Shown: positions 27,798-36,021 of the stretch, one piece after another | How the letters are laid out: the number at the start of each line of letters is the position of its first letter | Numbering within the stretch: position 1 is the stretch's first letter | Origin: Gammaproteobacteria bacterium | Lineage (GTDB): Bacteria; Pseudomonadota; Gammaproteobacteria; Steroidobacterales; Rariloculaceae | Direction of reading: 5' to 3' | Assembly (NCBI GenBank): GCA_036381015.1 | Contig: DASVDR010000026.1 | Coordinates: forward strand, 1-64,000 | Length of the DNA: 64,000 nt | Made by a program: the position numbers and the translations under genes | Notes under the pieces: generated by a model | What the model was told of the DNA's origin: nothing | What the model saw: only the letters and a program-made list of their open reading frames with translations | Database searches by the model: none

Positions 27798-28286
27798 TCA
27801 GGCGATCGCGCGGAGCAGCCAGCACTCGTAGCCGATCAACGCGGCGTAGCTCAGCAAACACCAATGAATGACGGTGGAGACGCGGAGGACCCGGAAGACC
27901 CGGGCCCGCGCACAGGCGACGAGGACGAGTATGCCGGCGCACGTCAGACCGATCTTCGCCGCAGCGAAAAGCTGCGGCTGCTTCTCGAGCACGAGGCTCA
28001 TCACGGGATTCACCTCTTGTGCCCCGTGCCCGATCAGCGTGATCGTCAGGAAGGCGTCCGTGACGCTCAAGAGGAGAATCGCGACCGCGAGAAAGAGCAG
28101 ATGCGGCTCGTGCCAGTCCACGAGCCCGCCGTCGTCCCACCGGCGCCCGCTGCTGCGCCGGCGCGGGTTCAATCCGCCCTGAATGAAGGTGCGCACGCTC
28201 GCCCGCCGGCGGTCGTGCCCGCTGCGACGCTCCGCGAACCGAGGCGATGCGTCCGCGACGATCGGCCGCGGTCGTCCGTTCGACAT
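27798..28286 (-). CDS. DUF5658-like membrane protein
   Basis: A 162-residue protein with a basic, Arg-rich N-terminal 60 residues (RRSGHDRRRASVR) and three membrane spans after it: LLFLAVAILLLSVTDAFLTI, AAAKIGLTCAGILVLVACA and VIHWCLLSYAALIGYECWLL. The motif DAFLTITLIGHGAQEVNPVM in the first loop is what I associate with DUF5658. Function unknown. It starts at 28286; an upstream in-frame extension is not supported. It precedes sucA in the same direction but is probably separate, as sucA has its own promoter. Confidence 0.7.
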   Translation of the reverse strand: MSNGRPRPIVADASPRFAERRSGHDRRRASVRTFIQGGLNPRRRSSGRRWDDGGLVDWHEPHLLFLAVAILLLSVTDAFLTITLIGHGAQEVNPVMSLVLEKQPQLFAAAKIGLTCAGILVLVACARARVFRVLRVSTVIHWCLLSYAALIGYECWLLRAIA

Positions 28287-28429
28287 GGCGCTTCCCACTT
28301 TGAGACGCACGTCACATGCAAGAAGCGGACCGGCGGCCGTCCGCCTTGCCCGGCGCGGGCCCGTGCTCGGATTCGACGCGCGGTCGTAAAGCATTCCGAC
28401 GCACCGCGGGCCGCCGCGGCCGCCCGCGG

Positions 28430-29065
28430 TCAGCGCTGCGCGGGTCTGCTCGTCTCCTCGAGGAGATACGCAATCAAGTCGCGCCGGTCCTCGGCCGAGT
28501 GGAACCCCGCGAAGGCCATCGCGTTGCCGGGGAGAAAGTCCGCGGGCGCGGAGAGCCACGCGTCGAGCGCCTCCGGCGTCCACACTATGCCCGACTCGCG
28601 CAGCGCTCGGGAGTACTCGAACCCCGGGACAGCGCCCGCCGGGCGCCCGAAGACGCCGTGCAGAGGGGGGCCGATCGGGCTCTCCTCCCCGGCCGCGAGC
28701 GAGTGGCACGCCCGGCACGCGTAGCTCAGGACCTCGCCGCGGCCGAGATCGGCGTTCGCGAAGCGCGGGTCGGCGAAAGCCTTCGGCGCGGCGGGAGTGG
28801 GCCCGCGGGCGCCGGCCGGGCCGGCGTGCTCGGCGCCGACGGCGGCCGCGTAGCCAGCTCCCGCGGCGGCCGCGTCGTCAGCGCTCGCGCCAGCCGGATA
28901 GTCAGCGCCCGTGCGCTCCGCTCCCTCGGCGGCCGTCAAGTCAGCCGCCGAGGTCGCCGTGCGCGGCCCGCGCTCCCCGCCGCCGCATGCGGCAAGAAGC
29001 GCAGCCGCGAGCCCTGCGGCCGCGGCACACCGCCCTCCGCGCCGAAGCCGGCTCAGAACAGCCAT
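28430..29065 (-). CDS. Lipoprotein class I cytochrome c
   Basis: A 211-residue periplasmic, lipid-anchored monohaem cytochrome. The signal ends in a lipobox (AALLAAC, Cys 27). An Ala/Gly/Thr-rich linker of about 70 residues follows. The haem motif CRACH is at 117-121, and the axial Met lies in FLPGNAMAFAGF, as in mitochondrial-type cytochrome c2. The start at 29065 overlaps the end of the upstream DUF3187-like gene by 13 bases, so the two are probably expressed together. Electron partners are unknown; a dihaem cytochrome lies 14 kb away. Confidence 0.85.
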   Translation of the reverse strand: MAVLSRLRRGGRCAAAAGLAAALLAACGGGERGPRTATSAADLTAAEGAERTGADYPAGASADDAAAAGAGYAAAVGAEHAGPAGARGPTPAAPKAFADPRFANADLGRGEVLSYACRACHSLAAGEESPIGPPLHGVFGRPAGAVPGFEYSRALRESGIVWTPEALDAWLSAPADFLPGNAMAFAGFHSAEDRRDLIAYLLEETSRPAQR

Positions 29066-30039
29066 TCGAATGAGACGTGCAGGACGACGTCCGGCGACGT
29101 GCTGACCGCGACATCCTCGTTCACGGCCACTTCGACAACGGCGCGCGGATTGATTTCCCGCCACCCGCCGATCGTCGCCTGGACGCCGGGTTTGCCGATC
29201 TCATCGAGCGGCGAGTCGTAGAGCGCGGAGTGGACGTCGAGCTGCGCCTTGAATCCCGTGCGCATCCACGGCTTGAAGCTTCCGCCGAGCATCGCGAGAA
29301 GGCCGGCGCGGCGCGCGTCGAAGCGGATGCGTTCCGGCTCGCCGATCAGCATGCCGCCTACGCCCCAGAAGAAAGCAGCCGGTCGATTCCGGACGACGAC
29401 TCGTCGCGTTCGCGTCAACGTGACAGCGAGATCGAACTCGCCGCTTCCGGCGAGCACGTCCTCGTCCCCGGTCGGCACCTTCAACGTCCCCTGGAGCAGG
29501 TAGCCTTCGCCCGCTCCGAGGCGGCGGCCGAGCTCGAGCTGCAGGTCGCCGAGCCCGCGGCCGCGCCCGTCGAGCGTGAAGAACGTGCCGGCGCGGTCCG
29601 CCAGAACGAACGCGAGCTGGTCTTCCTCACGGCGGTTGCGGCCGCCGTCCGGCAGATTGAAAACCGAGTGCCACGCATCGATGACGTTGTCGAGCATGCC
29701 GCCGGATTGGCGGTAGTACGGGATCTCAGCGCCGACGGACCATCCGCCGGAGAACCCGTGGCGCACCGCAACGCTCGTGCGCCACGTCTCGCCGTCGAGG
29801 ATCAGCGTCTCGCCGCCCGCGCGCGAGAGCCGGTAGTGATTCGCGAGCTCCGACGTGACCTCGACCCGCGTGCCGAGCAGCGGCATCTCCCACGACGGAA
29901 CCCCGAACATCGAGACGAGCGGGCTCAGGTTGCGCGTGCGAAACGGCTCGGCATACTCGGCCGCCGCGAATCGGGACGCGGACACGAGAAGGGCCAACGC
30001 CGCAGCGCAGCCGCGGGCCGTGCGCAGCACGATCGTCAC
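29053..30039 (-). CDS. DUF3187-family outer-membrane-like protein
   Basis: A 328-residue exported protein with a signal peptide ending near SRFAAAEYAEP. The rest alternates polar and hydrophobic residues with many aromatic ends (WSVGAEIPYYRQSGGMLDNV, FEWLF at the C-terminus), suggesting a beta-barrel. The features NLSPLVSMFGVPSWE and IDAWHSVFNLPDGGRNRRE match what I recall of DUF3187. No known substrate. It precedes and overlaps the cytochrome c gene. Confidence 0.72.
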   Translation of the reverse strand: MTIVLRTARGCAAALALLVSASRFAAAEYAEPFRTRNLSPLVSMFGVPSWEMPLLGTRVEVTSELANHYRLSRAGGETLILDGETWRTSVAVRHGFSGGWSVGAEIPYYRQSGGMLDNVIDAWHSVFNLPDGGRNRREEDQLAFVLADRAGTFFTLDGRGRGLGDLQLELGRRLGAGEGYLLQGTLKVPTGDEDVLAGSGEFDLAVTLTRTRRVVVRNRPAAFFWGVGGMLIGEPERIRFDARRAGLLAMLGGSFKPWMRTGFKAQLDVHSALYDSPLDEIGKPGVQATIGGWREINPRAVVEVAVNEDVAVSTSPDVVLHVSFEWLF

Positions 30040-30334
30040 GCCCGGCGCTCGATCGCGATCGGCTCGTCGGGCCGCCGCCCTGCGGGGGCCGCGGCCGGGC
30101 TCACGGCGAGCGCGATGAGCCGGCCGAACGGCGCCGCGAACAATCCCGAGTCATGGTTCTGGGGTTTGGCGGTGAAGCCCGCCATGGTTCCGCTCGAGCG
30201 CATTCCCTCGACGTTGCCGCCGCAAATCGAGCCCCGATTGTACCGGCGGCTCGCCGGCTCGCACCAGACCGGGCCGCACCGCGCCTCCTCGCCTTCGGCG
30301 CGGGTGAGCCTGTAACATTACCCGCCTCCTCCGC
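30040..30334. other. Divergent intergenic region
   Basis: About 295 bases between the leftward DUF3187-like gene and the rightward DUF4397 gene. It must hold both promoters, but I see no convincing -35/-10 pair, palindrome or terminator. Long open frames cross it on the minus strand, but they are antisense to the DUF4397 gene and unlikely to be coding. Confidence 0.4.
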
Positions 30335-31675
30335 ATGCCCGACGTCATGAGCAAAGCATTCCGACCCATTGCCGTCCTCCTGCTGCCGCTCGCCGGCGCG
30401 CTCGCCGGCTGCGACGACGGCGGCCGCGTGCGTCCGCCGCGAGTGAACGTGCACGTGGTTCATGTCGCGCCCACGACCTCCGAGATCGACTTTCTGCGCG
30501 AGGAGCGCAGCGAGGCGACGGTGGACTACCGGGAGGTTTCCGGCACGCTCACCTTCGACGCGGACCAGTACGACTTCAACATCGAGGTCCAAGACCCGGC
30601 GTCCTCGACGCCGAAACGGATTCGCAGCTTCTCGCATGTGCTCGTGGAAGACACGGCTTACCTCTTCGTGCTGACGGAAGCCGACGGTCAGGTGGAGCCG
30701 ATCATCGTCGAGAAAGCGCCCTTCTCGAGCAGCACGGACGCGGAGATCGTCGCCGTGCACGGCGCTCCTTCCTTCGGAAACCTCGACGTCTACGTCGAAC
30801 CCGAAGGCAGCGATTTCTCCGTTGCCACACCCATCGGCACGCTCGCGTTCGGTGAGACCCTCGAGCCCGTCACACGGGCCGCCGACGACTACCAGGTGAT
30901 TCTCACGGAGGCGGGAAATCCGGCGAACGTGCTGCTGACCTCGGATCCGGTGACGCTCGAGGCCGGCCAGTCCGTCGCGTTCGTCGTCGCGGACGGCACG
31001 TCGGAGATCGCACCGCTCAGCGTCGTCTCCGTCGGCACCGACGAGCGCGTGCTCCTCGACGCCAATGTGCAGTCGGGCTTCGTGCTGATCAATGCGGCCG
31101 CCGACCAGGCCGCGCGCGACGCATACTTGGACGACGACTTCACGGCGCCGGCGGTGCCGGCGTTGCCGTTCGGGGCAGTATCCGCGGTCACGATCGTTCC
31201 GCCCGGTGAAACAAAACTGACGATCACGCCGGTCGGCGATACCGGCGCGCTCGAGCTCGAGGAGACGTTCAACGCAGTGCCGGGCCGTGTGAGCACGGTC
31301 CTGCTCGCGGGCGAGCCCGGCGATCTGTCGATCGACGTCAGGTCCGACGAGGACCGCTTCATTGCCGGCGAGGGGCTCGTGCGCTTCATGAACGGCGCGA
31401 GCCAGTTCACGCCTCTCGAGTTCTTTCTCGTCCCGCCGGGGACCGACATCACGGATCTCGGCTCGCTGTTCGAGATCGACGCCCCGGGCATCAGCGCGCG
31501 CGGCCCGTTTCCCGTGCCGGAGGATTACGAGCTGCTGATCCGCGATTCGGATACGGAGACCATTGTCGCGGGCCCGACGGAGGTGTCGCTCACGGAAGGG
31601 CTCTACACGATCCTCGCGGTGAACGGCGAGACGTCCGGCACGGTGGACGTCCGGCTGCTCGAAGGTTTCGACTGA
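30335..31675 (+). CDS. DUF4397-domain lipoprotein
   Basis: A 446-residue outer-surface or periplasmic lipoprotein. The signal ends in the lipobox LAGALAGC. Two or more DUF4397-like beta-sandwich repeats follow, each with a line such as AVHGAPSFGNLDVYVEP and a following TLAFGE or AVSAVTIVPPGE strand, then GLVRFMNGASQFTPLEFFLVPPG. Acidic and low in Cys. The start may instead be the ATG at 30347; neither has a strong ribosome site. Related proteins are common in Shewanella-like and Woeseia-like bacteria, with unknown function. Monocistronic; a tRNA gene on the other strand follows. Confidence 0.72.
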   Translation: MPDVMSKAFRPIAVLLLPLAGALAGCDDGGRVRPPRVNVHVVHVAPTTSEIDFLREERSEATVDYREVSGTLTFDADQYDFNIEVQDPASSTPKRIRSFSHVLVEDTAYLFVLTEADGQVEPIIVEKAPFSSSTDAEIVAVHGAPSFGNLDVYVEPEGSDFSVATPIGTLAFGETLEPVTRAADDYQVILTEAGNPANVLLTSDPVTLEAGQSVAFVVADGTSEIAPLSVVSVGTDERVLLDANVQSGFVLINAAADQAARDAYLDDDFTAPAVPALPFGAVSAVTIVPPGETKLTITPVGDTGALELEETFNAVPGRVSTVLLAGEPGDLSIDVRSDEDRFIAGEGLVRFMNGASQFTPLEFFLVPPGTDITDLGSLFEIDAPGISARGPFPVPEDYELLIRDSDTETIVAGPTEVSLTEGLYTILAVNGETSGTVDVRLLEGFD

Positions 31676-31718
31676 GGAAGCCGGCTGTTACCTCAGTCTC
31701 CGGCATAACGCGTGAGAA

Positions 31719-31794
31719 TGGTGCCCCGGGCAGGATTCGAACCTGCGACCTTCCGCTTAGGAGGCGGACGCTCTATCCCCTGAGCTACCGGGGC
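31719..31794 (-). tRNA. tRNA-Arg (anticodon CCT)
   Basis: A complete 76-nt cloverleaf on the minus strand. The acceptor stem is GCCCCGG/CCGGGGC, the D-arm AGCTCAGGGGATAGAGC, the anticodon loop CTCCTAA with anticodon CCT, and the T-arm GCAGGTTCGAATCCTGC. The CCA end is encoded. It reads AGG codons, which are rare in a GC-rich genome. A likely -10 (TAGAAT) lies at 31846-31841 on the minus strand. No integrase or attachment-site repeat is seen beside it. Confidence 0.97.
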
Positions 31795-32013
31795 GCGCGC
31801 AATCGACGATCGAGCAACCGTCGCACGACGACGTTCTTCGATTCTACAGTGTATCTTCGCCGACTTCTCCGGCGCGGCCCTTCCGCGCCCGTCACGTATT
31901 GCTCTCGGAACCGGGAGGAAGCCCGTCGGCACGCCGATCGATCGAGTCCGCGAACGGCGCCGCGCGCGGGGACGTGAGCGGCACCGAGCGGAGCACAATG
32001 ACGAAGCACGCAT

Positions 32014-32382
32014 TCAGCGGCGCGCCGCATCGCGGGCGATCCTCTCGGCCGTGGACGCCGAGCGCTGCGCTTCCAGGGCCGTTCGCAGCGCCGTATCGGC
32101 GGTCCGCTCGACTTGCACGAGATCGCTTCGCAGCACAGCGAGCGCCCGCTCGAGCTCGTCGACTCGCTGCTCGAGCGGCGCCGCTGCCGCGGCAGGCGGG
32201 ACTGCGCGGCCCGTGGTGCGCGCCTCGAGACGCGTGTCGAGGCGCGCGACCGCGCGCTCGAGCGCGGCGACTCTTTCTTCGATCGTCGGTGTCCGATCCT
32301 CCGGCTCCGGCTGCTGAGCAAGCCCACGGGATATTGCGGCGAAAAGCAGGACTGCGGTGGCTGCGGTTCTCGCGGTGTGCAT
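32014..32382 (-). CDS. Small exported coiled-coil protein
   Basis: A 122-residue protein starting at MHTARTAATAVLLF (32382), with a signal peptide ending near RGLAQQ. The rest is two heptad-rich helices: IEERVAALERAVARLDTRLE, then LEQRVDELERALAVLRSDL continuing into an Ala/Arg-rich tail. A short Ala/Pro hinge separates them. The pattern suggests a periplasmic oligomer resembling the coiled-coil part of CpoB-like proteins, but without a TPR domain. No family assigned. It stands alone, upstream of tRNA-Arg in the same direction. Confidence 0.55.
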   Translation of the reverse strand: MHTARTAATAVLLFAAISRGLAQQPEPEDRTPTIEERVAALERAVARLDTRLEARTTGRAVPPAAAAAPLEQRVDELERALAVLRSDLVQVERTADTALRTALEAQRSASTAERIARDAARR

Positions 32383-32736
32383 CGTGCGCGCGTCTCGTCC
32401 AGTCGGGCCGACGAGCGTAGCAGGTTTCGCGACCCGTAAAACCGCCGCGCGGCGGCGCAGCCGCCCCTCTCGCCGCACCGGCGTCGCCGCTCATCGCCGG
32501 CCGCACGTCGCCGCTCATCGCCGGGCCGCACGTCGCCGCCGATCCGGCCCGCAACGCCCGGCTTCGGCCCCCGGGCCGCTGATCCCGCGCTCCGACGAGA
32601 AATAATTCCGTGCTATAAACATCCCTCGCCCTCCCGGGCGAGGGTCGGTCCGGAGGGCGATGGCGCGTGTCGAGGGAACGGCTGAGGTGGCGGCCGCACG
32701 GGAACCCGTGCCCCAGAATCGGAGACAGGTGAAGCA
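32383..32736 (+). promoter_or_regulatory. Promoter and structured leader of the MFS transporter unit
   Basis: A TATAAA -10 box at 32614-32619 (weak -35) would start a transcript near 32626, about 110 nt before the 46-residue peptide gene. The leader holds a stem ccctcgcc/ggcgaggg (32623-32630 with 32637-32644), a stem gcacggg/cccgtgc (32696-32702 with 32705-32711), and gagacagg before the start codon. No known riboswitch class fits when read by eye. The part from 32383 to about 32600 shows nothing recognisable. Confidence 0.4.
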
Positions 32737-32877
32737 ATGTCCCCTTTCATGCGCTACGGCATGACGATTGTCATTCTGCTCTACAGCCTTTATCAGATCA
32801 CGAACGACAATCCGATTGCCGGACTCATCGGTGTGGCGCTCGGCTCGGGCTTCTTCTGGTTCAGCCGCAAGTGGTGA
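32737..32877 (+). CDS. 46-residue membrane peptide upstream of the MFS transporter
   Basis: A small gene encoding 46 residues, starting MSPFMRYGMTIVILLYSLYQ and ending FFWFSRKW. It has a hydrophobic stretch (TIVILLYSLYQI), a polar turn (TNDNP), a second hydrophobic stretch (IAGLIGVALGSGFFW) and a basic end, so it likely spans the membrane once or twice with the C-terminus inside. An aggtgaag sequence precedes the ATG. It ends 33 bases before the MFS transporter start in the same direction. Small accessory subunits are known beside some OFA-type MFS transporters, but this sequence does not match the ones I recall. Confidence 0.65.
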   Translation: MSPFMRYGMTIVILLYSLYQITNDNPIAGLIGVALGSGFFWFSRKW

Positions 32878-32910
32878 CGGGCGGCGGCGCGGGCGGCACG
32901 GGGAGGTAGC

Positions 32911-34698
32911 ATGACGAATCTATTATCAAAGGAGCGCATCGTCGCGGGCGCCGGGTTCAACCGGTGGTGGGTACCCGTCGCGTCCGTCTCGATTCACCTC
33001 TGCATCGGCTCCGTCTACGCGTGGAGCATCTTCAACCCGGCGCTGATCCGGGTGTTCGGCGTCGTCAGGCCGGCCGCCGACGATTGGTCGCTCGGCAGCG
33101 TCGTGCAAATCTTCACCGTCGCGATCGTCTTTCTCGGCCTGTCCGCCGCGTTCGCCGGCAAATGGCTCGAGGACGTCGGTCCGCGCACCGTAGGAGTCGT
33201 CGCCGCCTGCTGCTGGGGCGGCGGCTTCCTGATCGGCGGAGCGGGCATCCTCATCCACCAGCTCTGGCTCGTCTATCTCGGCTACGGCGTGATCGGCGGG
33301 TGCGGGCTCGGGCTCGGCTATGTGTCTCCGGTCAGCACGCTGATCCGCTGGTTCCCCGACCGGCGCGGCATGGCGGCCGGGATGGCGATCATGGGGTTCG
33401 GCGGAGGAGCGATGATCGGCGCGCCGCTGAAGCAGAACCTGATCGAGTTCTACTACGAGCCGCCGCAGTACGTCGGCACCGTTGCCGAGGTCGACCTCGT
33501 CACGCGCGAAGGCCGGCGTTTCGCCGAGATCGACGGCGCGATGCGGGAGGCCGTCGTCGTCGGTCCGAACGACGTGGCCGGGATGATCGTGCCGGGGCCG
33601 GAAGGCGTCTACCTCGTGGGCACCGGCAGCGTCGGCGTCGCGCAGACGTTCCTCACGCTCGGGCTGATCTACTTCATCGTGATGACCGCGGCGGCATTCT
33701 CGTATCGCGTCCCGCCGCCCGGTTGGAAGCCGGCCGGGTGGGCACCGCCCGACGAGGCGTATCGCGAGCGCAAGATGATCACCCGCGGCGACGTGCACAT
33801 CAACCAGGCGCTGAAGACGAGGCAGTTCTATCAGATGTGGATCGTTCTCTGCCTGAACGTCACGGCGGGCATCGGTGTGCTCAGCGTCGCGAGAACGATG
33901 ATGACGGAAATCTTCGGCACCGCGCTTCCCGGCATCGTCGACGGCGCGTTCGCGGCGACCTACGTGGTGATGATCAGCGTGTTCAACATGCTCGGCCGGT
34001 TCTCGTGGGCGAGCGCATCGGACTACATCGGCAGGAAGAACACCTACTGGATCTTCCTCGTGCTCGGCATCGTGCTGTATCTCTCGATACCGTACACCGC
34101 AGGGCAGGTCAGCGTGAGCCCGTCGGTGGTGTGGCTCGTCTACTTCTACGCCGCCACGATGGTCATCTTTTCGATGTACGGAGGCGGCTTCTCCACGATC
34201 CCCGCTTACATCGCCGATGTGTTCGGCACGCGCTACGTCGGCGGGATTCACGGTCGCATCCTGACGGCATGGAGCGCGGCCGGCATTTTCGGTCCGGTCG
34301 CGATCACGTCGCTGCGCGAGCAGGCGATGAGCTCGGCGATCCGCGACCTCGCGGCCCGCGTGGATCCGCAGGCCTTCGCGCAAGCCTTCGGGGCCGGAAT
34401 CGAGCAGCTCGACCAGCTTGTTGCGCAGCGCACGGTCACGATTGCGAATCTGATGGAGATCGCGCCTCCCGGCACCGTGGATCCGACGAGCGGCCTCTAC
34501 AACACCACGATGTATCTGATGGCGGCGCTGCTCGCGATCGCGCTCGTCGCGAACGCGTTGATGTCGCCGGTAGACCGCAAGCACTACATGCAGGCCAACG
34601 AATCCGAGAATATGGCCCCGGCCGCCTCGGCACCGGCCGTTTCGACGGCGTTTCGCGCGTCCGCGGCGGGCTCCGCGGTGCCGCGGAGCCGCGCATGA
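32911..34698 (+). CDS. OFA-family (oxalate/formate antiporter-like) MFS transporter
   Basis: A 595-residue inner-membrane transporter with twelve predicted spans. Family features include IHLCIGSVYAWSIFNPAL in TM1, GYGVIGGCGLGLGYVSP in TM4 and IRWFPDRRGMAAGMAIMGFG at TM5. It is longer than OxlT (about 420) because of a loop of about 65 residues after TM5 (from QNLIEFYYEPPQY to GVYLVGTGSVG) and another of about 75 before TM12. The loops probably face the periplasm. The substrate is likely an anion such as oxalate, formate or another carboxylate, but is not proven. Overlaps the dipeptidase gene by 4 bases (ATGA). Confidence 0.85.
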   Translation: MTNLLSKERIVAGAGFNRWWVPVASVSIHLCIGSVYAWSIFNPALIRVFGVVRPAADDWSLGSVVQIFTVAIVFLGLSAAFAGKWLEDVGPRTVGVVAACCWGGGFLIGGAGILIHQLWLVYLGYGVIGGCGLGLGYVSPVSTLIRWFPDRRGMAAGMAIMGFGGGAMIGAPLKQNLIEFYYEPPQYVGTVAEVDLVTREGRRFAEIDGAMREAVVVGPNDVAGMIVPGPEGVYLVGTGSVGVAQTFLTLGLIYFIVMTAAAFSYRVPPPGWKPAGWAPPDEAYRERKMITRGDVHINQALKTRQFYQMWIVLCLNVTAGIGVLSVARTMMTEIFGTALPGIVDGAFAATYVVMISVFNMLGRFSWASASDYIGRKNTYWIFLVLGIVLYLSIPYTAGQVSVSPSVVWLVYFYAATMVIFSMYGGGFSTIPAYIADVFGTRYVGGIHGRILTAWSAAGIFGPVAITSLREQAMSSAIRDLAARVDPQAFAQAFGAGIEQLDQLVAQRTVTIANLMEIAPPGTVDPTSGLYNTTMYLMAALLAIALVANALMSPVDRKHYMQANESENMAPAASAPAVSTAFRASAAGSAVPRSRA

Positions 34699-36020
34699 GC
34701 GCGCCGAGCCGAGCGCCGGCACGCGCCGGCCTGCAGACCCGCGGCGCGGCCGCCGTCGCCGCCGCGCTGCTGCTCGCCGCCGCCCTCTGCGGGTGCACTG
34801 CGCGGGACGAGGAACCCGCTGCCGCCGCGACGGCGGCTCCGGCGCCTCCAGCAGCCCCGGCGCCTTCAGCGACCCCGGCCGCTTCCCCCTTTCACGAGCG
34901 CCTGCTGACGCTCGACACTCACGTCGACATCCCGCTCGACTTCGCGACGCCCGCGGTCGATCCGCTCTACGGCGACCTCCAGGTGAACCTCGAGAAGATG
35001 TTGCGCGGCGGGCTCGACGCGGCGTTCTTCATCGTGTACGTCGGCCAGACCGCGCGTACGCCCGAGAACTACGCCGCCGCGCAGCGCGACGCTCTCACGA
35101 AGTTCGACGCGATTCGCAGAATGGCGATCGAGCTCTATCCGGACCGGATCGGCCTCGCCTACACGCCCGACGACGTCGAAGCGCTGATCGCGGAAGGCCG
35201 GCTCGCCGCCGCCATCGGGATCGAGAACGGCTACGTGATCGGGCGTGATCTCGCCCTCCTCGACCGCTACTACGAGCTCGGCGCCCGTTACATGACGCTC
35301 GTTCACAACGGCCACAACGACATCGCGGATTCCGCGATGCCGCGCGCGGAGCTCGGCGACGCCGAGTCCGAGCACGACGGCGTGAGCGAGTTCGGCGAGC
35401 AGGTGATCGCGCGCATGAACGAGCTCGGCATGATGGTCGACATCTCGCACGCGTCGAAAGCGACCGCTCTCGATGCGATCAGGCTGTCGCGGGCGCCGGT
35501 GATCGCATCGCATTCCGGCATTCGAGCGATGGGCGATCACCCTCGCAACCTGGACGACGAGACGTTGCTCGCGCTTCGCGACAACGGCGGCGTCGTGCAG
35601 ATCGTCGCATTCGACGCGTACGTCAAGGTGCAGCCCGAGGCCGCCGCCGCGGAGTCCGAGCTTCGAGAACGCTACGGGGTGAGCACGCCGGCGGATCTCG
35701 ACGCGCTGCCGGAAGCCGAGCGCAACGAATTTCTGCGCGGCATCCGCGACATTCAGCAGCAGTGGCCGCCTGCCGACGTCGAGGATTTCGTGGATCACAT
35801 CGACTACGCCGTCGATCTGATCGGCATCGATCACGTCGGCATCGCCTCCGACTTCGGCGGCGGCGGCGGCATCATCGGATGGACGGACGCGTCGGAGACG
35901 CCGAACGTCACCGCGGAGCTCCAGCGGCGGGGCTACACCGACGAGGAGATCCAAAAGATCTGGAGCGGTAATTTCCTGCGCGTCTGGCGGGAAGTGGAGC
36001 GCGTGGCCGCCGGCGGCTGA
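34695..36020 (+). CDS. Membrane dipeptidase (peptidase M19) lipoprotein
   Basis: A 441-residue metallodipeptidase of the renal dipeptidase family. The N-terminus is a signal with a Cys-containing lipobox (AALCGC, Cys 34), followed by a long Ala/Pro linker. Zinc ligands are recognisable: His76 and Asp78 (DTHVD), Glu in AIGIENGYV, His in MVDISHAS and VIASHSGI, with Asp in IDHVGIASDFGG. The enzyme would cleave dipeptides, often with a D-residue at the C side, outside the inner membrane. It overlaps the MFS transporter by 4 bases, so the transporter may import a product. The frame stays open far upstream, but that part is antiphase to the transporter gene. Confidence 0.9.
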   Translation: MSAPSRAPARAGLQTRGAAAVAAALLLAAALCGCTARDEEPAAAATAAPAPPAAPAPSATPAASPFHERLLTLDTHVDIPLDFATPAVDPLYGDLQVNLEKMLRGGLDAAFFIVYVGQTARTPENYAAAQRDALTKFDAIRRMAIELYPDRIGLAYTPDDVEALIAEGRLAAAIGIENGYVIGRDLALLDRYYELGARYMTLVHNGHNDIADSAMPRAELGDAESEHDGVSEFGEQVIARMNELGMMVDISHASKATALDAIRLSRAPVIASHSGIRAMGDHPRNLDDETLLALRDNGGVVQIVAFDAYVKVQPEAAAAESELRERYGVSTPADLDALPEAERNEFLRGIRDIQQQWPPADVEDFVDHIDYAVDLIGIDHVGIASDFGGGGGIIGWTDASETPNVTAELQRRGYTDEEIQKIWSGNFLRVWREVERVAAGG

Positions 36021-36021
36021 C

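Noticed and set aside
31719-31794. tRNA-Arg as an integration site for a genomic island
   Set aside because: No integrase gene or duplicated tRNA 3' end was seen on either side.
32645-32736. Cobalamin riboswitch
   Set aside because: A gggaac and a gagac segment look faintly like the class, but the conserved B12 box and the overall order are missing.
32964-34694. N-terminal extension of the dipeptidase overlapping the MFS transporter in another frame
   Set aside because: The first 577 codons are out-of-frame transporter sequence. The dipeptidase has a proper lipoprotein signal starting at 34695.
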